64,000 nt of DNA. It comes from CANKHA01 sp963750965. GTDB taxonomy: Bacteria; Pseudomonadota; Alphaproteobacteria; Rhizobiales; Xanthobacteraceae. Both the position numbers and the translations under genes were made by a program. This document shows, in pieces, positions 50,002 through 58,464 of this stretch (positions are counted from its first letter, which is position 1; each line of letters starts with the position of its first letter). The stretch is from contig CAVVSK010000013.1 in assembly GCA_963750965.1 (NCBI GenBank), forward strand, positions 248,001 through 312,000. Direction: 5' to 3'. The notes under the pieces were generated by a model. The model did not search any database and had not been told where the DNA came from. It worked only from the letters and a program-made list of their open reading frames with translations.

Positions 50002-50445
50002 TCACCTATCGCCAATGATAGCGGCGTCCTTTTGTAATTGGTTGATCGTTTTGGAGGGCGCCAAATTCTCGGCCCTCAGGCGGCTTACCCCGAACCAAAC
50101 CAGCGCCGCACCGAAGAGCAAAGCTGCTACTGCAATCAGCAGCGTCGCAACCGCCGGGGAAAGTCCATATGCAACGAGACCTGCGATCGCGGCCTGCAAC
50201 AGCAATACGATCGTGGCCAAGAGCAACAAAGCGCCGGCCCCGATCAGCGCTGCGGCAAGGCCAGTTAACGCCAGCTTCTCCGATATTTCGGTGCGAAGAA
50301 GCCGGAATTCGGCAGTAACAAGAGCGGCAATGTCGCGCAGAATGTCCTGGGAGAGATCCGCGACATTCGTTTCAGGCCGGGCAAGATTGCGGCGTGTTTG
50401 CTCACCATTACCAGAGACCGTTTGCCTTGTCGCCATATGCGCCAC
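50002..50445 (-). CDS. Holin-like phage holin family (DUF1469-type) membrane protein
   Basis: A 147-residue protein with an amphipathic N-terminal helix (LSQDILRDIAALVTAEFRLL) and two long hydrophobic helices, as in the putative superfamily III holin-like proteins of Proteobacteria. It pairs with DUF3618 in many alphaproteobacteria. It is chromosomal; there are no phage genes around it. MATRQT, 3 codons in, is an alternative start. Confidence 0.82.
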   Translation of the reverse strand: MAHMATRQTVSGNGEQTRRNLARPETNVADLSQDILRDIAALVTAEFRLLRTEISEKLALTGLAAALIGAGALLLLATIVLLLQAAIAGLVAYGLSPAVATLLIAVAALLFGAALVWFGVSRLRAENLAPSKTINQLQKDAAIIGDR

Positions 50446-50570
50446 CGGATGGTGTCATCGCCATCACATATAACGGTAGCTGCCGGCTCAAGTTCCATTC
50501 TCAAGAAGGCGGCCGGTGAATTCCTGGGAACCCGAAATCCCGATGACCATTATCTGTCCGAACAAAATGA

Positions 50571-51635
50571 TTGGTGGAACCCGTGTATTTTCTTGGCCGT
50601 ACGTTAAAACTGCTTCTGCTTGGGTTTGCCGTCGCGCTTCTATCACCGGTCTGGTTCGTCCAACTAGCCGCGGCGCCTGTTCAGCTCCATGCTGAAGCCA
50701 TTAACAAAGCCGAACCGTCGGGCAAGAACCAGCGCAACCTGTCACCGGCCGTTATCGCCAGGGCACAGATCCTGTTGGATCGGGCCAAATTCTCTCCCGG
50801 CGAGATCGATGCGAAGGATGGAGAAAATTTCAAAAAAGCAATTCGCGCCTTTGCGGAAGCCAACGGCTTGCCTTCATCTGGGGGACTCACAAAGGAGTTT
50901 TGGCTCAAGCTTGTTCAAGTTGGGTCCCCACCCGCTGTCACCGAGTATCAAATCACCGAAGATGACCTCAGAGGGCCCTTTCTTCCTGACCTGCCGCCGA
51001 AAATGGAGGACATGAAGGATCTGCCGGCGGTTCCCTACACGAGCGCCGCAGAGGCGCTGGCAGAAAAATTTCACATGAGCGAAGAGCTGCTCAGGAAACT
51101 GAATGCTGAGAGCTCATTCGATCGAGCCGGCGATAAAATTTTCGTCCCCAATATTCTGACTGGTGATGCACCAGCGGCAGCCAACCGTGTGGAAATTGTA
51201 AAAGCTGCGCAGACGGTCCGTGTCTTTGATGCACAGAACAACATCATTGCGTTCTATCCGGCGACGGTCGGGAGCGACGAAAAACCCTCGCCATCCGGTA
51301 CGCTGAAGGTAACAAATATACAGGCCAATCCCTTTTATCGGTACAATCCCAAATACCGTTTCCAAGGCGTCAGCGCGACCAAGCCTTTCACAATAAAGCC
51401 GGGCCCGAACAATCCCGTTGGCCTTGTTTGGATTGGCTTGGCGGCGGAGGGATTTGGGATTCACGGTACGCCGGATCCCGCCAAGGTTAGCAAGGTCGAG
51501 TCACATGGCTGTATTCGTCTTACCAACTGGGACGCGGACGATCTCTCCAAAAGGGTGACCAAGGGTACGCCCGTTGTGTTTGTTGATGGCCCCAGCGCGC
51601 GCAGCAATACGCGGCATGGTAAACGCAACGGCTAA
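50571..51635 (+). CDS. L,D-transpeptidase (YkuD domain) with N-terminal peptidoglycan-binding region
   Basis: A protein of about 350 residues. A hydrophobic N-terminus (TLKLLLLGFAVALLSPVWFV) is a signal or anchor; residues 50-110 resemble a peptidoglycan-binding helix bundle; a LysM-like stretch (AAEALAEKFHMSEELLRKLN) follows; and a YkuD catalytic domain ends with GFGIHGTPDPAKVSKVESHG then CIRL, containing the active His and Cys. It makes 3-3 crosslinks or attaches proteins to peptidoglycan. There is no ATG start: TTG at 50571 and GTG at 50583 are the candidates. Confidence 0.85.
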   Translation: MVEPVYFLGRTLKLLLLGFAVALLSPVWFVQLAAAPVQLHAEAINKAEPSGKNQRNLSPAVIARAQILLDRAKFSPGEIDAKDGENFKKAIRAFAEANGLPSSGGLTKEFWLKLVQVGSPPAVTEYQITEDDLRGPFLPDLPPKMEDMKDLPAVPYTSAAEALAEKFHMSEELLRKLNAESSFDRAGDKIFVPNILTGDAPAAANRVEIVKAAQTVRVFDAQNNIIAFYPATVGSDEKPSPSGTLKVTNIQANPFYRYNPKYRFQGVSATKPFTIKPGPNNPVGLVWIGLAAEGFGIHGTPDPAKVSKVESHGCIRLTNWDADDLSKRVTKGTPVVFVDGPSARSNTRHGKRNG

Positions 51636-52082
51636 TCCCGGAGGCGCAACGACCGGCTCAGTCGGGGTGCGCCTTGAGGTCGATGTTACAGGTCTATCGG
51701 ATAACGGCCATCCGGATCTTTTGACGGCAGGGTTAAATGACAGTGAAAGGACAGCACCGACACGACCGGCTCGGTGTTAGGCATAATCGCAAATGCCGAT
51801 CGGGCCGCGCCTAAAGAACCAGCCCGCCCTGTTCGAGGAAACCCTAGAAATGGCGCCGCTCTGCGCGCGCACACAGGCCACTGGCCGCAGCAATGCCTTG
51901 CGCGCCAGCAGGTGAACCTTTCCTTAATCTGGCGGCCATCGGCCCTAAGTCCTAACCGCGGACTGTAAGAGTGAGCTCTAACCAGTCCCACGCAGATCAC
52001 GCCGCCGTGATATAATCATAACGACAGATGAAGCTCCGCGCGACTGACTGCATCGCGCGCTATCGGGCGAAGTGTGGATGCT
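51636..52082. other. Interval with no gene seen
   Basis: About 450 bases without a credible frame, promoter or strong hairpin. The motif ACGACCGGCTC occurs twice (near 51648 and 51760), which is the only structure I noticed. Confidence 0.5.
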
Positions 52083-52253
52083 ATGCGTGCTGTCCTCTTT
52101 TCGGCTGCTCTTGTTGCGGCGGTTTTGGCGCTGGATTTTGTTGTGTTCGAGGGCCATTACCGTCAGGCGACCTGGCAGGAAACGAAATATCGAGGTCAAC
52201 AATTCAATTACGAAGTTGGATTTTTTCTCAGAAAACTTGGCCTGGTCCGCTAA
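52083..52253 (+). CDS. Very small membrane-anchored protein (56 aa)
   Basis: A 56-codon gene from ATG to TAA. The N-terminus is a clean hydrophobic signal or anchor (MRAVLFSAALVAAVLALDFV), and the rest is a short tail with Tyr, Trp and Gln (YRQATWQETKYRGQQFNYEV) ending in a basic helix. Codon use and composition are gene-like, and I recall similar small proteins from Bradyrhizobium. No obvious strong ribosome site. Function unknown. Confidence 0.55.
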   Translation: MRAVLFSAALVAAVLALDFVVFEGHYRQATWQETKYRGQQFNYEVGFFLRKLGLVR

Positions 52254-52313
52254 AGCGCAACGGGGAACTCACACACCAAATCTTTAGGTATTAGAGCCAA
52301 CGTTTAGCTCATT

Positions 52314-52577
52314 ATGCCTATAATGTCTCAGCGGGGGGAAAGACGAATGCCGCGAACGCCCTCGCGGCGAGCGGCTTCAATTAAAGTGGCGGATGACAGC
52401 CCCGATCTGCCCTGCGTCATTTGGGATATGTCAGATAAGGGAGCCAAGCTTGCGGCTGTCAGGCCGCTGCTGCTACCAGAACGTTTCACGTTGGTGTTCT
52501 CGGCTACGGTTCACCGTCGCTGCCAGGTCATGTGGCGCGGCGAAAAGTTCGTTGGCGTGCAGTTTATCGACGGCTAA
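52314..52577 (+). CDS. PilZ-domain-like small protein
   Basis: An 87-residue protein with the PilZ outline: an Arg-rich start (RGERRMPRTPSRRAAS), the CVIWDMSDKGAKL strand and turn equivalent to the (D/N)xSxxG motif, and a final FVGVQFIDG. PilZ domains bind cyclic di-GMP, but small rhizobial versions often lack parts of the site. Here the RxxxR region is only partly kept, so binding is uncertain. Alternative start at 52323. Confidence 0.75.
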   Translation: MPIMSQRGERRMPRTPSRRAASIKVADDSPDLPCVIWDMSDKGAKLAAVRPLLLPERFTLVFSATVHRRCQVMWRGEKFVGVQFIDG

Positions 52578-52905
52578 TCGCCCCTTACGCTGGATTGGGT
52601 TCGCCCGTCTTTCAGGTTCGATGCAGTGTTGGCCGGTATCGACCCGCAGTGTTCCTTGCAGTCCCGCATCCGCTCGCAAGGCATGATCGTTCCTTCCTCC
52701 CTATCCCTTTCGGAATCGCGACCTCCCTTCCGGGTAACGCGAGGTTCACAATTTAGTGAGGGACGAAAGTCCAGTAAAAATGTGGCTGGGATTCGCGCAG
52801 ACGCTCCTCGGATTCTCATTCTCACCGGTTCGTGAGTTGCCTACCGCCCACGAATCTGTGCCCCTGCTGCGCTTGTCGCGGACCCGATGATAAAGTGGAG
52901 CTTAC
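52578..52905. other. Interval with no gene seen
   Basis: About 330 bases between two small genes. No frame is credible and no strong terminator or repeat is visible. Confidence 0.5.
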
Positions 52906-53118
52906 ATGCTCAGAGCCACTCAGCTCGAAGCCTTGGTGCGCGCCGTGACCGCGGGCAGGAAGGCGACCTTCAAGAAATTGGCAGCCCGCTATCGCCGTCC
53001 GCCGGTCCAATCGTCGTCGCTTGCGACAGCGACCGATGATGAGATCGAGATGCTTGCAGGCAGGATCGTAGGCCGCTCACTTCCGGAATCTGAAAGGGAA
53101 CCCGGCGCAGCCGTCTAA
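52906..53118 (+). CDS. Small hypothetical protein (70 aa)
   Basis: A 70-residue basic protein. The first 35 residues look like one helix (QLEALVRAVTAGRKATFKKL) and the rest is polar. TGGAGC lies upstream of the ATG. No domain is recognised; it could act in nucleic acid binding but nothing shows this. Confidence 0.45.
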   Translation: MLRATQLEALVRAVTAGRKATFKKLAARYRRPPVQSSSLATATDDEIEMLAGRIVGRSLPESEREPGAAV

Positions 53119-53182
53119 ACGGCTTGCCAGGAGCGCGCGGAAGCGCCCTGACTCCCCACTGTCTTGCTGCACATGGCGAGGA

Positions 53183-53665
53183 TCAGGCTCGCGAAAACTC
53201 CGCTTCCGCTGGAATTCGGCCTTGCGGCGTGTACTTGTCCACCGCCTCGGGGAGCTCACGCGATAACCGGGCGAGAAGTTCTTCGCGCGACAGGCCAGTT
53301 TGCCTGGACAAGGTCTCCAGAACGTCGGAGCCGACCGCCTGCTCGAGTTGAGGCGGCGTAACCGGTTTGTTGGGCCCGGTCTTCACCCAGGATTCCGCCG
53401 TTTCGCCTTGGCCGTTCTGCTTGAAGCGTTCGAGCAGCTCAGCGAGTCCTCCACTCAAAAGGCCACCGGCGCTTGCACCGCCTAAAGTGCTGCTCAGCTT
53501 TCCGAGCAAGCTGCTGTCACCTTCCCCGGCAGCTCCAGGCGTCCCGCTACCGCTTAGACCCTTAAGCATTTCCCCGAGCTTCTCCCTGTTCTGGTACCCG
53601 GCGATTGCGAGCAGTCCGAGCAGGGCAGTCATCGATGGGTATCCACGGCTCATTGCGTGCTCCAT
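53183..53665 (-). CDS. YidB-family (DUF937) protein
   Basis: A 160-residue protein: a hydrophobic N-terminal helix (MTALLGLLAIAGYQNREKLG), a Gly/Ser-rich linker, then the YidB block GGLAELLERFKQNGQGETAE and the LEQAVGSDVLETLSRQTGLS helix, ending EAVDKYTPQGRIP. The match to YidB/DUF937 is good. Function unknown. Start at 53665 or at MSRGYPS (53653). Confidence 0.85.
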   Translation of the reverse strand: MEHAMSRGYPSMTALLGLLAIAGYQNREKLGEMLKGLSGSGTPGAAGEGDSSLLGKLSSTLGGASAGGLLSGGLAELLERFKQNGQGETAESWVKTGPNKPVTPPQLEQAVGSDVLETLSRQTGLSREELLARLSRELPEAVDKYTPQGRIPAEAEFSRA

Positions 53666-53898
53666 TGGATTGGCATGGGATAAGGAGTGTTCTTGCTAAT
53701 GTACAACGCCTTCCGAGCGGATGATCGGCGCTGACCTACGGCAAGTACAGAAGCGAACGGAAGTTCCAAGAAAGCGACGTAACGGATTGCCACGGAGTAG
53801 CGGGCACAGGACGCTTGTCCCAGGCTCTGCCTTGACCGATCGACACGGCGACGGCCCGAACGGCCCATCTGGCATGCCATTCGATGCGCGTTCGCGGG

Positions 53899-54072
53899 TC
53901 AGAAGAGCGCGGCGATGCCAAGCGCCGCGAGCACGACCAGCACGAATATGACCGCCAGGAGTAGAAAAAAGATGATCTTGGCAGCGCTCGCGGCGCCACG
54001 CGCAATGCCTGTAAATCCCAGCGCACCCGCGACGATGGAAACTACAACGAGCACAATCAAGAGTTTGATCAT
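53899..54072 (-). CDS. DUF1328 small membrane protein
   Basis: A 57-residue protein made of two transmembrane helices with the conserved turn VAGALGFTGIARGAASAAKI, diagnostic for DUF1328 (YtjA-type). GAGGAGAGA lies upstream of the ATG at 54072. Expressed under stress in several bacteria; role unknown. Confidence 0.88.
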   Translation of the reverse strand: MIKLLIVLVVVSIVAGALGFTGIARGAASAAKIIFFLLLAVIFVLVVLAALGIAALF

Positions 54073-54234
54073 TACGTGTCTCTCCTCGTCATCGCGGATC
54101 ATGGTCCACGATGTCAGCCCCGCTCTTTAGCTTGACGGCCTGACGGATGGGGCTGCCATACCAAGCAAGAGACACTCCAGCGCAGGCGACAGCGGGAGAC
54201 CTGGACCCGCTGCCGACGCCCGCTGGTATTCAAA

Positions 54235-54642
54235 TCAGTCACGCAAATCGGCCGGGACCTTACCGCCGTTTGCCGCCAGCTTGGCCATTACCTGCTTGTG
54301 CAACCAGATATTCATCGTTGCGGAATCGTTGGTATCGCCAGTGTAGTTGAGTTCCTTGGCGAGTTCCTTGCGGGCCGACAGGCTGCTGTCGAGATCGAGC
54401 AACTTCATCAGGTCAACGATGGAGTGTTTCCAATCGAGTTTTTCTTTCTTCTGCTTGGCGAGGTTGTCGAGAGTGGCGCCGACGTCGACATTGGTCATGG
54501 GCGCCGTCCCCGTACCGGCAGAAGACGGGGAGCCGCCTGGGGCACTGCCGGGCGCGTTGATGCCACCACCTGTAGTCCCGCCTGGCTGCGCCTTAGCAGC
54601 ATCACCGAAAATCGCTCCCATGATCTTTCCAAAAATGCTCAT
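54235..54642 (-). CDS. DUF3597 protein
   Basis: A 135-residue protein with start MSIFGKIMGAIFGDAAKA, a Gly/Ser/Pro linker, and a helical C-terminal domain (WKHSIVDLMKLLDLDSSLSA, ELAKELNYTG, MNIWLHKQVMAKLAANGGKV). This is DUF3597. The C-terminal domain resembles LysM-partner domains of envelope proteins, but no function is established. Its upstream region is shared with the divergent ycjX gene. Confidence 0.87.
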   Translation of the reverse strand: MSIFGKIMGAIFGDAAKAQPGGTTGGGINAPGSAPGGSPSSAGTGTAPMTNVDVGATLDNLAKQKKEKLDWKHSIVDLMKLLDLDSSLSARKELAKELNYTGDTNDSATMNIWLHKQVMAKLAANGGKVPADLRD

Positions 54643-54909
54643 TTCTCACTCCGGGTTAAACGTTGCAGGGCGTCAAAATATAACTTTTGCTGCTGGAAAA
54701 AGTTCGGTTGTGCATGGCGGCAGGTGCCTCACGGGCGTCCTCGGCGAATGCCGAAACTTCGGGATGGCCCCGAGTCTTAAACTGTTCGCGGGCAGAAGAT
54801 TTGGCACCTACCCCTCAAGGCAGCAAAATAAAAAATTGTGCTTAGATAAAAGGCGGTCGCCGTTTCGCTACGCGCTCACGAAACGTAAGTCGGGTAAAGG
54901 GAATATACA

Positions 54910-56352
54910 ATGGCGTTATTCAATCATTTGGGCGCACGCATTTCCGAGTGGCTCCCAGATGTGCCCGACTTGGCGGATCTCGCGAAAGGCTCGTCCATCA
55001 GTCTCGCGGTTACGGGTTTGAGCCGCGCTGGCAAGACAGTATTCATAACGAGTCTTGTTCATAATTTGCTGAGCGCGCTGCATCAGCCACATCGTATGCC
55101 CTTACTGACGGTGATCCGGGACAGGCGGCTGATTGCAGCTAGACTTTCGGGCGGCGGATCCAGTTCGATCAAGCGGTTTCCGTATGAGAGAAATATCGAG
55201 CACATGGCAGCCACTCCCGCCGATTGGCCTGCCCCCACCGCCGATATCAGCGAGATCGAGATTGACGTCCGGTTCGTCCCTGCAGGCGCCGTCGGATTTG
55301 TGCTCAGCCGAATTGGAGACGGCGTCGCAACGCTAAAACTGAAGATTATCGACTATCCGGGCGAATGGCTTCTCGATCTGCCGCTGTTAACACAAAGCTA
55401 CATCGACTGGTCTCGGTCCACTTTAATGCTTTGTCGCCATGGACCACGAGCCGCCACCGCCCGCGATTTCCTATCCTTCTTGTCCGATCATCCCCACGAC
55501 GGCATGGCCAGCGACGATGATGCTATGCGCGCGCATGAGCTCTACCGGCAGCACTTGCGCGATGCACGCCAACAACATGGGCTCAGTTTTCTACAGCCAG
55601 GGCGTTTCCTGAACCCGACTTCAACGGGGGAACATTCCTATATGCGGTTTGCCCCGCTTGATATGCCCGACAGGATTGTAAGCACCACCAAAGGCACCCT
55701 AGCTTGGCTGACGGAACAACGCTTCGAAGCCTATAAGACAGAAGTGGTGATGCCATTTTATATGCAGCACTTCCGCAATTATTCACGCCAAGTCGTCCTT
55801 GTGGACGTGCTGGGTGCCCTGCTGGCTGGTCGCGAAGTGTTCGAGGACACGCGCCACGCTATCGACGCCATCCTGGAAAGTTTCCGCTATGGGCATAGCG
55901 GAATCATCAGGCGGCTGTTGCGGAACGCGCGTATCGAGAAAGTATTGTTTGCCGCAACTAAGGCCGACCACGTCCCAGAGGTGCAGCGCGACCACTTGGC
56001 CGCGCTCTTGCGGAACATGGTGGCCGTGTCATCGCTCGGTGTCACCAATAGCAGCGCTAAGACCGATGTCATCGCATTGGCCTCCGTAATTTCAACCGAA
56101 GAAGATATTGAGGAGATTGATGGGCATCGAGTCCAGGTCGTGGTTGGCAAACCGGTGGGCAGCGATACCAGAGCAAAATTCTTTGTCGGCAACGTGCCGG
56201 CGCGGCCGCCGCGGGTGGGCAGCTGGGGCAAGCCCTTTCTCAACATCCCGTTATTCGAGCCGCCGATAATCGACGTCACGCCGACGGACGGCATTCCACA
56301 TATCAATCTTGATCTTGCGTTGGATTATCTGATCGGAGATCAACTACGATGA
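54910..56352 (+). CDS. ycjX: YcjX-family GTPase-like protein (DUF463)
   Basis: A 480-residue protein with P-loop AVTGLSRAGKTVFITSLVHN near residue 36 and the KIIDYPGEWLLDLPL switch region near 150, as in YcjX. In enterobacteria ycjX and ycjF form a stress-induced operon in the phage-shock regulon. Here ycjF follows with an ATGA overlap. The protein is cytosolic and probably works at the membrane with YcjF. Confidence 0.92.
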   Translation: MALFNHLGARISEWLPDVPDLADLAKGSSISLAVTGLSRAGKTVFITSLVHNLLSALHQPHRMPLLTVIRDRRLIAARLSGGGSSSIKRFPYERNIEHMAATPADWPAPTADISEIEIDVRFVPAGAVGFVLSRIGDGVATLKLKIIDYPGEWLLDLPLLTQSYIDWSRSTLMLCRHGPRAATARDFLSFLSDHPHDGMASDDDAMRAHELYRQHLRDARQQHGLSFLQPGRFLNPTSTGEHSYMRFAPLDMPDRIVSTTKGTLAWLTEQRFEAYKTEVVMPFYMQHFRNYSRQVVLVDVLGALLAGREVFEDTRHAIDAILESFRYGHSGIIRRLLRNARIEKVLFAATKADHVPEVQRDHLAALLRNMVAVSSLGVTNSSAKTDVIALASVISTEEDIEEIDGHRVQVVVGKPVGSDTRAKFFVGNVPARPPRVGSWGKPFLNIPLFEPPIIDVTPTDGIPHINLDLALDYLIGDQLR

Positions 56353-57406
56353 CCAACCACAAGAGCAGCGACTTATCCGATGGCGCGTTGCATCCACAGG
56401 TTATTCTTGAGGAGCAATCGCCGCGGTTGCGCTGGACGTGGCCGGACCATTGGCGCCACGCGTAACGCAGACCACCCAAGGGGGACGTATTGTCGGTGCG
56501 GCGCCAGTCGATCCGGAGACAATACCTGCCACGTCAACCACGCCGCGGCGCGGTGGACTGCTGAGAAAGTTGGCGTTTACGGCTCTGATCACCGCGTTTT
56601 GTTGCTGGCTGGCCGTCGACCTTTATCTTTGGATCGGTTCGGCGTTTCATTACAGCAACGGCCTCGGGTGGAGCGCGACTGCAGCAGTGATCATGGGCAT
56701 TTTGGGGGCGGGAGCCATCATTGCGCATGAAATGAGGAGCTATCTGGCCCTCAAAAATGTGCAGATCAACCAGCAGCGTTTAACTGGGCCAAGGCAGAAT
56801 GTGCGCCCTTCCGACGTCCAGGAAGCCATCCGCAGCGTGATTGCTGAGATCCCGGTGAACGCTAAAACCGCAGCAGGGCTTGAAGCTTTTCAGCGACAGC
56901 TGCAACAGCATCATTCTCCCGCACAGCAAATCGACATCTTGTCGCAAACCGTTCTGACGCCGCTGGACCGGGATGCAGAAGCAATCGTACGGCGTGCGAG
57001 TGCCCGCGCCTTCGGGATTACGGCGATCAGCCCCACAGCGATCACAGACGCCATATTCTTCATCGCCTGCAGCATCCGGATGGTGCGCGAGATCGCCACC
57101 TGCTACGGCCACCGGCCGACTGCACTCGCCACCGTGCATCTGTTGCGCCGGCTCATCGTTGAAGCAGGCAAGCTCGGCGCGGTCGACTTTGCCGGGGCTA
57201 CATTATCTCAGCACATAGGAGGAGCCATCGCCGAGCGCGTGGCAACCAGCGCCGCGGAGTCGATGTATGCCGCGCAACGCATGGCGCGGCTTGGCCTGGT
57301 TACCATGGGCATGTGCCGGCCAGTTCCGTTTCAACGCAATGAACTGCCAAGCATCATGTCATCGCTGATCGGCAACTTGTTCGTACAATCCGCAGAGGCC
57401 CGGTAG
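56349..57406 (+). pseudogene. ycjF: YcjF-family (TIGR01620/DUF697) membrane protein, one-base frameshift
   Basis: The true start is at 56349, overlapping the ycjX stop: MTNHKSSDLSDGALHPQVIL. After LEEQSP the frame breaks near 56423; adding one G gives AVALDVAGPLAPRVTQTTQG and joins the long remaining frame. The repaired length is 1059 bp, 352 residues, as expected. The protein has two membrane helices near residues 75-125 and a C-terminal DUF697 domain (SPTAITDAIFFIACSIRMVR, TALATVHLLRRLIVEAGKLG). As sequenced, a product might start at 56438 without the first 30 residues. Confidence 0.87.
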
Positions 57407-57574
57407 CGGATCCGCCAGCCGCATGGCAACCACGCTATTGCGATAAGCCGGGCGTTTCGGCGTGACCCCCAGTTCGCTATCCCTTAGCTTTTTAGCTATC
57501 GCCTCTCGCGGAACTAATTGGGGATCGGCCGAATTGATAGGAGTTGGTCAAAAGGCCTGAGGGTTAGGTCCGCG

Positions 57575-58295
57575 ATGCGAATTCATACGATCGCTTTGCT
57601 GGCGGTAGGTTTCTGGGGCATTCCCTCTTCTGCCTCTGCGGCCCTTCTCATCCAGATCGATAAATCCGCGCAAACCCTAACCGTCATCCTGAGACGGTGA
57701 GGCTCTGGCGACCTGGCCGGTTTCCACCGGAAGGAGCGAACACCCGACACCATCTGGCAGTTTCACAGCTTTCAGAATGGAGGCCGACCATTATTCTAAG
57801 GAGTGGGATGACGCGCCCATGCCGCATTCCATCTTCTTCACTAAACAGGGTCACGCAATTCACGGCTCCTTCGAGGTCAAGCGGCTTGGCTCCCCTGCGA
57901 GCCACGGCTGCGTACGACTGGCGCCTGAGAACGCCGCTGTATTATTCGCGCTCGTGACGGAGGAAGGATTACCCAATACGAAGGTCGTGCTCACCGGAAG
58001 CGAGCAGGTCGCTCTCGCGCGTATCAATGCGCAGCGGAGCGCGCAGCAGGCGGTCAGGGGTGCGCGCGGTGGCCAGGCCGGTCAAGCAATCGCAGGATCA
58101 CCGCCGGACTTTTCCGCCACCGGCCCGTCACCGCAAAGCGTCTACCGGCAGGGCTATGCTCCGCCGCAGTATGTGCAACAGCCGCCTTACGTCTACCGGT
58201 CTCCGGAGTACAACGCGTACGGTTATGCGGAGCCGTATCCGAGGGCACAATACGCGCCGGGATATTACCGTCGAGGGTACTATTATCCCAACTAA
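57575..58295 (+). pseudogene. L,D-transpeptidase (YkuD), one-base frameshift
   Basis: Signal peptide MRIHTIALLAVGFWGIPSSA, then ALLIQIDKSAQTLTVIL. One extra A at 57691-57692 creates a stop 3 codons later. Removing it restores DGEALATWPVSTGRSEHPTP and a continuous frame to 58295 with HAIHGSFEVKRLGSPASHGC, the catalytic His and Cys. The repaired protein has 239 residues. The C-terminus is Tyr/Pro-rich (YVQQPPYVYRSPEY, PGYYRRGYYYP), perhaps for wall or outer-surface contact. Second YkuD protein of this neighbourhood. Confidence 0.87.
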
Positions 58296-58464
58296 GGGGG
58301 ACTCGACTTCCGCCGGTGCATCGGCACTGCGTCCACTTCCATCGCCGGCAGGCCTGGTCCGGCTTGCTTTTTGAACCCACTTTCCTTCGTGCTTAAGCAG
58401 CGGATCGAGGCAAGTGATCCACAATTTGGCTTTGTGGCTTCGATTGACGACGGTGCGGGAAGTC

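Noticed and set aside
50002..50445. Prophage indicated by the holin-like gene
   Set aside because: No other phage genes surround it; this family is a chromosomal envelope protein usually paired with DUF3618.
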